Below are positions 25,255 through 33,691 of a DNA stretch of 34,370 bases, piece by piece. A program made the translations under genes and the position numbers. Each line of letters starts with the position of its first letter. Position 1 is the first letter of the stretch. Origin of the DNA: Candidatus Curtissbacteria bacterium RIFCSPHIGHO2_12_FULL_41_17 (GTDB lineage Bacteria; Patescibacteriota; Microgenomatia; Curtissbacterales; GWA2-41-24); contig MFBL01000058.1 in the NCBI GenBank assembly GCA_001774945.1, positions 1 to 34,370 of the forward strand, written 5' to 3'. The notes under the pieces were generated by a model that ran no database searches, was not told the DNA's origin, and worked only from the letters and a program-made list of their open reading frames with translations.

Positions 25255-26565
25255 CTACGGATTAAAGCGGAAGCCCTGCCCTTTTACTGTTATTGTATGC
25301 TTAGGATTGTTGGGATCATCCTCGGTTTTTTTACGCAGGCGATAAATTAGCTGGTCAATTGCTTCGTCTGTGATACCCTCGGCGACTAGGGCTTGCGGCC
25401 AGACTGCTTTGATGATTTCATCGCGAGTTATAAGGCGGCCTTGATTTTCGATTAAAAACTGCAGCAGGCGATATTCTTGCGGCGAAAGCAGGTCAGTAAT
25501 CAGATTTTGCCCCCTCATTATCTCCTTTGTCTTCTCGTTAAAAGTAAATTTTTCCGAAATCAGAGTGGGAACAGTGCTTATTACAAATTCTTTTAACAAT
25601 GGGATAGTAAAAATATATTGTTGTATTGTTAAATTGCCTGCCTGCCGGCGAGGCAGGTTAGATTGTTCCAATTTCTTAAGCAAATCGAATTTAATAAGAT
25701 TCTCCAGGGTATCTTTCATCGGCTCTTTGTTTTGGGCAACTGACCTGAGAGCCTGTTGCTCCGGAGCAGTTAAGGCCAGCCAAATTTCGGAAAGGGTCGC
25801 TTGGACAATTTGTGTTTTAAGGAGAGTATCCATATCAAGCGAAATATTTTCCCTGAGATGTGATTCTGCCAAGACTTTAGTCAGTTTAATATGTCCGCCT
25901 GAAATATCTATGATTTTTTCTTTATCTTTTTGGGGAATTTTTTTGTCAAATACCCGTTCAATTTGCGAAAAGAGGAGATTAGTGGCAGCCTCGTCATGGA
26001 TTGCAAGATAGACAATATTGCCGGTAAAAAAATCATAGAAATCCTTCAAAATCTCCCCGTCAACAAGTTCTGTCAGATCTCTTCTGGTTGCAAAGGCTAC
26101 TGCAAATTTATATTTGGCGATACTTTTGAGGCTTCTTAACAGCTGAAAGAATGATCTGGGAATCCGGTTTTGATATTCGTCAAAGTGATCGAAAAGAAAA
26201 ATAATAGTTTGACCTTGTACAACAAGTTTATTGACAGCCTCGGTTAACTTTTTTGTCAGAACAAAGTAATCGCCAGTATTAGGCGCTTTTTCGTCGAGTG
26301 CTACAAGCAAAAACTTGGCGATCTGTTCCTCTTGATAGTTAGTATGTTCCAAATTTAAGTAGAGAAAACGGACAGCCTCCTCTTTTTCTTTAAGGTGGAA
26401 CTTTAGCAAATTGCGGTTATGGGAAAGAAGCCGAAGAATTGTGGCTTTGCCGGCACCGGGAATGCAGACAATTTGGCAGAATTTACCCGTAAGTACATAG
26501 TCTAATATTTGTTTGACTTCCCCCCGGCGGTAGTCGTTTGGGAATGTGGACTCGAAGATAAGCAT
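25255..26565 (-). CDS. P-loop ATPase fused to C-terminal OmpR/PhoB-type winged helix (putative regulator)
   Basis: CIPGAGKATILRLL P-loop; IIFLFDHFDE Walker B; C-term LLSPQEYRLLQFLIENQGRLITRDEIIKAVWP...IDQLIYRLRKKTEDDPNNPKHTITVKGQGFRF. Confidence 0.85.
   Translation of the reverse strand: MLIFESTFPNDYRRGEVKQILDYVLTGKFCQIVCIPGAGKATILRLLSHNRNLLKFHLKEKEEAVRFLYLNLEHTNYQEEQIAKFLLVALDEKAPNTGDYFVLTKKLTEAVNKLVVQGQTIIFLFDHFDEYQNRIPRSFFQLLRSLKSIAKYKFAVAFATRRDLTELVDGEILKDFYDFFTGNIVYLAIHDEAATNLLFSQIERVFDKKIPQKDKEKIIDISGGHIKLTKVLAESHLRENISLDMDTLLKTQIVQATLSEIWLALTAPEQQALRSVAQNKEPMKDTLENLIKFDLLKKLEQSNLPRRQAGNLTIQQYIFTIPLLKEFVISTVPTLISEKFTFNEKTKEIMRGQNLITDLLSPQEYRLLQFLIENQGRLITRDEIIKAVWPQALVAEGITDEAIDQLIYRLRKKTEDDPNNPKHTITVKGQGFRFNP
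25637..25657. repeat. Palindromic repeat CCTGCCT-GCCGGCG-AGGCAGG in frame within the regulator CDS
   Basis: Perfect 7-bp stem; encodes LPRRQAGN. Confidence 0.85.
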
Positions 26566-26580
26566 TCTAATAAGTTGTAT

Positions 26581-27076
26581 CGGTTACGGTAACGATGCCC
26601 GTTTCGTTTGTCGGTTACGTGGTAAGTCTTTTGAACTTACTCCAAGCGATACTTAATTTGTAAAGCTGTCTTCCGGATTTATCGTAAATATCAACGAGTT
26701 GATCAATAATTTTCTTGTCTATGTTATATAGATCGCGAGCTTGCTCGAGGCTAACAATCGTCTCATTGCACTCGCCCATGGCATCGTCAAGGTACTTCTG
26801 AAAACCAGCCCTCTGATGCCGTTTAGCATAACCTTCTGCTATAAGCCTTGGAATTGCCTTTGCGGATCTTGCGAGTTGATCGTGAAGATCAAACTTCTCA
26901 CTGTTTGGTAGCTTGGGTAATACTTCTTTATAAACTATGATCATTGCTTTATAAGTATTTTGGTAGACTTCAAGATCTCTAAAGCTTTTTATAATAGTTT
27001 TGTTCCCTGAGCTGTTCATAATTCAGTACCCCTTAACGTTACCCCTAAACGATACGGGCCTCGTAACCGATTAACG
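26581..27076 (-). mobile_element. Putative four-helix-bundle element 2 (ORF flanked by inverted repeats)
   Basis: Left arm 26581-26620 and right arm 27037-27076 are imperfect inverted repeats (CGGTTACG...GCCCGTTTCGTTT / GCCCGTATCGTTT); the ORF stop codon lies in the arm. Confidence 0.6.
26615..27019 (-). CDS. Four-helix-bundle protein (S23 family)
   Basis: FRDLEVYQNTYKAMIIVYKEVLPKLPNSEKFDLHDQLARSAKAIPRLIAEGYAKRHQRAGFQKYLDDAMGECNETIVSLEQARDL. Confidence 0.9.
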   Translation of the reverse strand: MNSSGNKTIIKSFRDLEVYQNTYKAMIIVYKEVLPKLPNSEKFDLHDQLARSAKAIPRLIAEGYAKRHQRAGFQKYLDDAMGECNETIVSLEQARDLYNIDKKIIDQLVDIYDKSGRQLYKLSIAWSKFKRLTT

Positions 27077-27165
27077 CTAAACTAATCAAATTATAAGCGA
27101 AATATAAGGAACTTGTTACCCAGATATCAAGCGAAGCTGGAAGCACTTGTGTAGGATTTGGGGCT

Positions 27166-30100
27166 ATGAATGAACATTCGGTTGCAATTGGAAGTCCGAG
27201 ATCTTATCCTATAAGTAGAGGCAATATTATGGCCGAGCCTGCAGTTCGGGAAGAAACTTCCAGTCAAACTCCATCTGCCCAGAATGAAGAGGTCGAAAGA
27301 AATCTCCAAGATAGAGAGCGTGAGCGGGGGCGTAAGGCCAGAGCGGAGCAAACCCGAAGGAAAGAGATAGAAAAAAAAGCGGAAAAGTTCAAGCAAATAA
27401 AGCTCACGTTTGCCCAGCAAAAAAAAATTGCCGATGTAGTCAGTAGAGTTCAGGCAGAGAAACAAGCCGCAGTTTTTCCAAGACAATTAGCGGAGTTTAA
27501 AGCATTACTTGCCAAAACTAAGGCATACGGCAGAATTCACCTGTTGAGGATGAAGCCGCAAGAAATTGTGGCAGAAACCCAACTTCTTTTGCGTTATGCA
27601 CAAAGGGAGACACTAACCCCAAGCGATTTACCCGAGCTGTCGCGGGTTCCCTTAAAAAACAGAGAAGTGAAGCGAAAGTTAATTGAAAAAGAGGTAGAGA
27701 AAGCCGCAAGTCTCGATGAGGAAGAGTTAACTCCTGACAAAATAAAAGAGCATTTGCAGATAGCGGGAATCGAAGAGGCTGGTACAGAACTGCCAACTGC
27801 TTTGGATGAAGTGAAGTGGGTTGAGGCAGACGAGCACCTTGAAGAAATAACTGACAGGGAAAGAGCCGAAGAAATTTTGCGCCAACATGGGATAAAAGAT
27901 GAGCTCCCGAAAAAATGGGAAGAAATGACGCCACTTCAGAGAGTCGAGTGGCAGGAAGAACATTCAATATTTAGCCACGCAACAAATCGAGAGGAAGACG
28001 AGATTTTCTACACGGCTCCAGAAATCGATCTAGCTAAGCTCTCTGCTGCAGTAGGAGATGTCAAAAGCGAGGCACCCCTTGAAACGCTTCTAAGAGAAGA
28101 GGTTGCAGAGAAATTGAGGGTTGCAGAAGTTGGAGCTCAGATTCCAGAGGAATGGAATGATATGGATGTTGCACGCAGGTTAGATATTCTGGCGGGAACA
28201 GGTATTGTCAATGAGGTTGAGCCGCCTATAGAAACCGTGAAAATAGGAGAGAAGGAGTACCGTGTCTGGGAAGACAAAACCGGCAGAAAGGTAATATTCG
28301 GCTTTCAGACGCTTAGCAAGAAAGAGGTAGAAGCTGTTTTCAAAAAGCTTGGCGTCAAGGTTAAACTTCCGAGGGATTGGGATAATCCGGCAGTGATAAG
28401 GCCAGATGGTACTCGGATCAAAGGAAGAAAGAAAATTGGAGAGGCTGGAAGAGGAGTTTGGATGGACGAGAAGCAACTTTGGCTGGAGGCCAAAGGGGTG
28501 CAGACAATTCTTGCGTCTAAGGACAAAGGTGATTATTCACTTTTAGAACCAAGATCGTTGGGGTTAACATCTGGGCAAGTCAAAGAACTTTATGGCTTTG
28601 ATCCAGGGAGGGATTGGTATCTTTTGTCTGCTAGTGATCGGGCAAAAGTCTTTATGTCGCATGGTTATATACAGTCTGTGGGAGGAGGCGCATTTGAGCA
28701 TCCGGAATGGAACGATGTTGTTGGCGAAAAAAATCCTCTTGACCCAATTGATCCTGTGACAAATCCGGCGACACTTAATCCGGGTGCCAATGTCAGAATC
28801 CCCCTTGCTGAAATTATTAAAAGGCGGCTAAGACTTGTTACAGAAGGACGGGCAATTTCGGGGCCAGTTCCTGCGGGAGCTCTACCCCATGATTGGGATG
28901 AATTACATACCGCAATGCTTGCCCAGACAGCCAGAATGACAGCTGCCGATTATAAAAATTTCGGTGACATAATGGGTAACTGGGAGGAAATGAACAAGCT
29001 TGTTCGCTGGGTTTCTGCCTCTGGGGAACCTCATAATGAAATGATATTAGATTGGATCCTCCCGCAAACCATAAGATTGGATATTCAAACTAAAATAACT
29101 GCACTCGACGCAGAAATCACTGCAAGGGTGGCAGCATTGCCGCCTCAAGCACGCATGGCACTGTTTAACGATTTAAAAGATAAGAGTGTTGATTTGTTAA
29201 ATTCCCTAAAGAGCGGTTGGTACAGTGAGGAATATATTAGGGATGAGTTACTTAAGAAAGCCCGAGAAAGTACGCTTAATACATTTCCTGGCTACGAGGG
29301 TATAAGGGAATGGTTTGTTTGGCAAAGGGAATTCCCCAATGTTCAAGCAATTATGGAAGAATTCCGGGAGCTTAAAGCAGTTACGGATCCAGCAGAAATG
29401 GAAACGGTTGTCAGGCGCGGCTTAATGAAAGTTATGGCTACAGCACTTAATGCTCAAGATGTGCAAAATTACTACCAGAGAATTCTGTCGCTGCTGCAGG
29501 ACTATCCGCGTTTCCAAAGCAAAGAATTCTTGGAACAAGCAAATAGGCTTTACGGCATGGTGAATGCCCATTTAATGGTTACAAAAGAATACCTGACTTC
29601 CCAAGGAGACCAGGGCGACCCGGCCAAAGAACTTCAAGTTTATCAGGAAATTAACGATTATTTGGCAGAAAGGGGAATAAATACATGGGAACTGCTTTTA
29701 AAGTCCTTCAGGATGACCTATACAGACGGTCGAGCAATTGAGGGGGACGATAAGCTGCCGATTTTGGATGCTGCTGGTAACGAATATGATTTTAATCTGC
29801 TTTCCGATGCGCTTAATGTTTACTACTTTTGGTTGGCTCAGGAAAAGCTAATGTTTAACGAAATTGTAAGATTCCAGCGTGAGGGCGGTGCCTTAAATGC
29901 AGCAGTTTTTGCCGCCTGCGGAGTACCACCCCCTGCCGTTTTTTCACGAGATGGGCTTGAGGCCTGGGCTCGCAGAAACACCTTTTTGCAAGCGAACAAT
30001 GAGCCACGTATTTTGCCTGATGGCACACCCGGTACAAATTTCGAGTACCAGAATTTGATGATGAAAGAGCGCATAAAGGATTTTCTGCAAGATTTTAGAG

Positions 30101-31239
30101 GTATCGACCCGGCGATCTTGAACAGAGTCCCAGGAGTGAAAGGGCGAATGGAGCGGTTACTGGATTCTGTTAATTTGGCGGCCTTCAGGTGGGTGAGGGT
30201 TAAGGGCCTTTCGGAATATGACGGACTTCAGGTTTATGGCGCTGATAGGCATAGACAAAGCGTTCTTTATGGGGACCACACGCCTTTCTTTTGTCGGGAA
30301 ATAGACAATATCTGGTGGCATAATTCCAATGAGGAGAGAGGACGGGCAAGAGAGGTTAACGATATTATGGAAGAACAATTCAGGGGTTACCAGTTGCCCA
30401 CAGTCAGAAAGCTTGTGCGTTTTACCGATATTATGTTCTTTAAGGCAGCAAATTCTCCGCTTTTGCGTGACCCTGCAGGTTTTACTGCCGAATTTGGTGT
30501 TGCTCTGCCGGCTAACCCTACAATCAAAAATGCAGTAGATGGGCTAAAAGCCCAATATGTTGCCGGGCGTAAAACCAATGAGGCTAATGCCGAAGGCGAG
30601 GCAATCGCGGACATGATTGATCGAGGTTATATCCGCTTCGGATGGTTGCCAAATCCGGGAGAGAATCCTAACAACGTGTTGATTAACTGGGAAGAAGAGG
30701 TCGTAGACGCTACCCGCTTTAACTTTGTTGATTTTTCGGGTGACAGAGCAAAAGCTAAAAAAATGTTTGAGGAGTCAATGCAGAATTATATATTAAATCC
30801 GACATTCGAGAATTTAATGAAATGGTACAGAGAAGACTTTTATTCAAAGCGAACCAAGAGGATGTTCCCAAATTTTAAAATGGCGCTTAAGGCGCATTAT
30901 GAAGTTATGAGGAGAGTCAAGACGACGTTTAACCGCCAGGAGAATATTTCCGCTCCTGTAATGTGGGCAAATATCCAAACAGCCATGGAATCGGGAATGA
31001 TTACCATTGCTGATGCTGAAGACCTGAAAAGGGATATCTTGGGTATTGGTCCAAGGTGGCTGAGGATTCCGGGAATCGGGCCAGTCCGCTATGCAAGGAT
31101 GTGGGCAGATTTCAGCTATTATGTAGGCAAACAAGTCTATAGCCCAGCGGGTATTGCAGGCAATATATTCTCCGCACTTTTCCAGTTTTTCGCAGAAGCT
31201 TTTAAACAATCAGCACAACAATTCGGGGCAACTCGCTAG
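27166..31239 (+). CDS. Giant (1357 aa) hypothetical protein in T4SS-like locus; charged coiled-coil N-terminus and repeated P-x-x-W motifs
   Basis: Uninterrupted 4.07 kb ORF; start may be the internal Met (MAEPAVREE). Confidence 0.8.
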   Translation: MNEHSVAIGSPRSYPISRGNIMAEPAVREETSSQTPSAQNEEVERNLQDRERERGRKARAEQTRRKEIEKKAEKFKQIKLTFAQQKKIADVVSRVQAEKQAAVFPRQLAEFKALLAKTKAYGRIHLLRMKPQEIVAETQLLLRYAQRETLTPSDLPELSRVPLKNREVKRKLIEKEVEKAASLDEEELTPDKIKEHLQIAGIEEAGTELPTALDEVKWVEADEHLEEITDRERAEEILRQHGIKDELPKKWEEMTPLQRVEWQEEHSIFSHATNREEDEIFYTAPEIDLAKLSAAVGDVKSEAPLETLLREEVAEKLRVAEVGAQIPEEWNDMDVARRLDILAGTGIVNEVEPPIETVKIGEKEYRVWEDKTGRKVIFGFQTLSKKEVEAVFKKLGVKVKLPRDWDNPAVIRPDGTRIKGRKKIGEAGRGVWMDEKQLWLEAKGVQTILASKDKGDYSLLEPRSLGLTSGQVKELYGFDPGRDWYLLSASDRAKVFMSHGYIQSVGGGAFEHPEWNDVVGEKNPLDPIDPVTNPATLNPGANVRIPLAEIIKRRLRLVTEGRAISGPVPAGALPHDWDELHTAMLAQTARMTAADYKNFGDIMGNWEEMNKLVRWVSASGEPHNEMILDWILPQTIRLDIQTKITALDAEITARVAALPPQARMALFNDLKDKSVDLLNSLKSGWYSEEYIRDELLKKARESTLNTFPGYEGIREWFVWQREFPNVQAIMEEFRELKAVTDPAEMETVVRRGLMKVMATALNAQDVQNYYQRILSLLQDYPRFQSKEFLEQANRLYGMVNAHLMVTKEYLTSQGDQGDPAKELQVYQEINDYLAERGINTWELLLKSFRMTYTDGRAIEGDDKLPILDAAGNEYDFNLLSDALNVYYFWLAQEKLMFNEIVRFQREGGALNAAVFAACGVPPPAVFSRDGLEAWARRNTFLQANNEPRILPDGTPGTNFEYQNLMMKERIKDFLQDFRGIDPAILNRVPGVKGRMERLLDSVNLAAFRWVRVKGLSEYDGLQVYGADRHRQSVLYGDHTPFFCREIDNIWWHNSNEERGRAREVNDIMEEQFRGYQLPTVRKLVRFTDIMFFKAANSPLLRDPAGFTAEFGVALPANPTIKNAVDGLKAQYVAGRKTNEANAEGEAIADMIDRGYIRFGWLPNPGENPNNVLINWEEEVVDATRFNFVDFSGDRAKAKKMFEESMQNYILNPTFENLMKWYREDFYSKRTKRMFPNFKMALKAHYEVMRRVKTTFNRQENISAPVMWANIQTAMESGMITIADAEDLKRDILGIGPRWLRIPGIGPVRYARMWADFSYYVGKQVYSPAGIAGNIFSALFQFFAEAFKQSAQQFGATR

Positions 31240-32861
31240 CCACCTGAGCCATCATCAGGAGGTCTTCTTCCGAGATACAATTCTCTTCTTTTTCTTGCGG
31301 CGCTTCCGAGGAAGCCTGGGAGTTTTGTTGCTCTGTCCTCTTGTGCTGCCTGACCGGCTGATTGGAATGCGCCCCTTACATGTCCCACAGCTGCCCTTGC
31401 GCCTGATCCTGTATAGGCTACTCCTGCACCTGCGCCGAGGGCGCCGCCGATTGCGCCTCCGACTCCTGCTCCGCCGCCAAGACCTTTTGCGCCGATTGCT
31501 TCTTTGATCATCTTTGCCGCCTCCGGAGTCATAAATAAGACTCCGAGTGCGATTATTTTACCAATTGCAGCCGGCTCAAATCCACCGACGAGTAAAGGGA
31601 ACTTGAGAGCCCCTGAATCTGCTCCACCAAATGCACCTTCACCCTTTCCGCCAAAGGCCTCGATGCCGCCTACAATGCCGGCGAAAATGATCATTAAGGC
31701 AACTGTCGGGAAAACAGAAAGGTTGGCAGCCATTTGCTTAAACCACTCTTTGGCGCCGTTGTTGCCCGGAAGCGCCTGGATTAAAAAATAAAAAGGGGAA
31801 GCTATAGTCATAATAAGAATCATCACATAGGCCATCAAAAGCATTAGAAAAACCCTGAACATGATAAAAAGGGCGGCAATACCGACTATCAGACCGGCTA
31901 GTCCGGCTAACGGCCATTTACCAAGAAATTTAATGATATCGATGAGTGTTCCCCCACTGTCAAATATTGTATCGAGAAAGCTTGCAATAGCTTGGGCGGT
32001 TGTCACAAAAATTTCACCCCAGGAGCTAGTAATAACGCCGAAGATGCTTTTATCAAAGGCCACACCTTTAGCTGTATCTGGATCGATCAGTGTACCTGGT
32101 AATGCGTTTATAATAACGTTTAAACCCAGAAACATTAAGTCGATCATTAGACCAGCAATGGCATAGCTAAAGGTGACAAGTATTAAAGCAACAACTATTC
32201 TTGGCAGAGAGTCCTGAACAGTAGCCACAGCTTGCGGTGAAATGTGGGCTCGAAACATTATCATAAAGCCCATGATCACAAAAATTATTACAAACCCAAG
32301 ATAAGCAATATTCCTGAAGGCTTCCCAGAGTGCTTTGACAGGCTCTAATGCTCCATAGCCAAAACCCTGCGCATAGGCAGGCTGAACAGGGTTAAATTTC
32401 TGGATTTGCTGGGCGAAATACTGGACGCCGGAGGCTGGCGGTTTTGAGTATAGGCTGGCAACAAGATTGGAAGTGGCGGCCAAAGCGCCGCGACCGGCTG
32501 TGACCTCGTCTGTTTCGGGGTGAAGCAGAGAGATGCCCAAAAGATGGGTATTGAGGCTGTCGATGGTACCGGCGATTTGGTTCAGGTTAAATACCTTGTC
32601 GTCAAAGGCGTTCTTCTTAATCGCGCATTTGTTTATTACGTCGATAGCTTGCTGGGCTGTTGCATCATCTGGAATTTGACATTCGGCTGTGGGGCTGGGG
32701 GATGGTCCGACGGCGTGGGCGGGGCGGGGGGCAACGATAAACAATAAACTAGAAACTAGAAACAAGAAACTTACGGCAAGAAGCGTTAAGCGTTTAGCGT
32801 TTAGCGTTAAGCAGGCAGCGATTCTCATCCTTCGACCCTTCGGTAAGCTCAGGGCAAGCAC
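31236..32861 (-). CDS. VirB6/TrbL-like multi-TM T4SS protein with Gly-rich C-terminus; N-terminus overlaps repeats
   Basis: IAYLGFVIIFVIMGFMIMFRAHISPQAVATVQDSLPRIVVALILVTFSYAIAGLMIDLMFLG plus further TMs; T4SS context. Confidence 0.7.
   Translation of the reverse strand: MLALSLPKGRRMRIAACLTLNAKRLTLLAVSFLFLVSSLLFIVAPRPAHAVGPSPSPTAECQIPDDATAQQAIDVINKCAIKKNAFDDKVFNLNQIAGTIDSLNTHLLGISLLHPETDEVTAGRGALAATSNLVASLYSKPPASGVQYFAQQIQKFNPVQPAYAQGFGYGALEPVKALWEAFRNIAYLGFVIIFVIMGFMIMFRAHISPQAVATVQDSLPRIVVALILVTFSYAIAGLMIDLMFLGLNVIINALPGTLIDPDTAKGVAFDKSIFGVITSSWGEIFVTTAQAIASFLDTIFDSGGTLIDIIKFLGKWPLAGLAGLIVGIAALFIMFRVFLMLLMAYVMILIMTIASPFYFLIQALPGNNGAKEWFKQMAANLSVFPTVALMIIFAGIVGGIEAFGGKGEGAFGGADSGALKFPLLVGGFEPAAIGKIIALGVLFMTPEAAKMIKEAIGAKGLGGGAGVGGAIGGALGAGAGVAYTGSGARAAVGHVRGAFQSAGQAAQEDRATKLPGFLGSAARKRRELYLGRRPPDDGSGG
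32739..32812. repeat. Two short-word repeat tracts encoding the signal-peptide region of the VirB6-like protein
   Basis: aaacaataaactagaaactagaaacaagaaac (32739-32770) and aagcgttaagcgtttagcgtttagcgttaagc (32781-32812). Confidence 0.8.
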
Positions 32862-32878
32862 TTCGATAAACTCAGTGC
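32836..32878. repeat. Two hairpin repeats of the TCGRYAARCTC-loop family
   Basis: CCCT-TCGGTAAGCTC-AGGG (32836-32854) and GCACT-TCGATAAACTC-AGTGC (32858-32878). Confidence 0.85.
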
Positions 32879-32960
32879 ATGCAAGCTCAGGACGAGTGCA
32901 GGCTATAAAGTCTGAAACTCGAACTAATTTAATCTTAAGTCTAAATATTTACTGCGTCAA

Positions 32961-33425
32961 CTACCGCGTAAAATCTTCCAGAATTATCGTTTTAATCTCT
33001 TTAACCTGGTGCCATCTGCGGTCGTTGCCGATGATTGCTTTTGCGCCGGATTCGATGGCTGTTGCAATATGAATAGCGTCCGGGGTTCGCAAGTTATACT
33101 TAGCGCGAATTTTGGCTGCTTCGGTGGCGATTTGTTCGTCAGTAGCAAAGAGAGAAAAATTGGGTAGAGCTTTTATTAAGGTTTTATAGGCGAGAGCTAA
33201 TTGGTGACGACCCAGCCTGTAGGGTTTAATAAGAATTTCAGTGATGATCATGGTTGAACCGCTGGCTTGAATATTACCATTTGGTAAAAGTTCTTTAAAA
33301 ATAATTCTGGTGAGCTCTAAATATTTCCGGTTTTTTTCAATATGGTAAATGAAGCAGGAGCTATCAAGAGAAACATTTTTGGATTTTTTAAGAGTTTGTT
33401 TGAAGTTTTTTAATCGCGGTCCCAC
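32961..33425 (-). CDS. PIN-domain protein (VapC-like toxin)
   Basis: VSLDSSCFIYHIE, MIITEILIKPY, RTPDAIHIATAIESGAKAIIGNDRRW. Confidence 0.88.
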   Translation of the reverse strand: MGPRLKNFKQTLKKSKNVSLDSSCFIYHIEKNRKYLELTRIIFKELLPNGNIQASGSTMIITEILIKPYRLGRHQLALAYKTLIKALPNFSLFATDEQIATEAAKIRAKYNLRTPDAIHIATAIESGAKAIIGNDRRWHQVKEIKTIILEDFTR

Positions 33426-33652
33426 GAGTTTCTTTCTTCTTCTAAGTATTTTTCGCCTTTACCACCCCAGATCTCTTTACCTAGGCCTTCCAGTAGCTGT
33501 CCGGCTTGTTTGGGATCTGCGACGATTACACCAAGGCCGTTTTCGTACAGAATAGTTGCTTTTGAGCCTACTTTAATGCCAATTGCCTCCCTCGCTTTTT
33601 TGGGAATGACTATTTGGGCTTTTTTACCGATAGTGATAGTAACTATTTGCAT
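33410..33652 (-). CDS. AbrB/SpoVT-family antitoxin-like DNA-binding protein
   Basis: IGKKAQIVIPKKAREAIGIKVGSKATILYENG; overlaps the downstream PIN gene. Confidence 0.88.
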   Translation of the reverse strand: MQIVTITIGKKAQIVIPKKAREAIGIKVGSKATILYENGLGVIVADPKQAGQLLEGLGKEIWGGKGEKYLEEERNSWDRD

Positions 33653-33691
33653 ATTTCCTACAATTTACCAAAAATTCATACTTTTTGTCAA

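Noticed and set aside
26735-26752. CGAGC-TT-GCTCG palindrome inside the 4HB element 2 ORF as a resolution/target site
   Set aside because: Short and single; no second copy or functional context visible.
27127-28526. Minus-strand ORFs of 73-149 aa
   Set aside because: Antisense to the coherent 1357-aa ORF; no family signature.
31154-31507. Arg/Leu-rich 117-aa plus ORF
   Set aside because: Antisense of the Gly-rich C-terminus of the VirB6-like gene.
32961-33652. AbrB/PIN pair as a novel system
   Set aside because: Standard antitoxin-first, overlapping VapBC-like organisation; annotated as a feature only.
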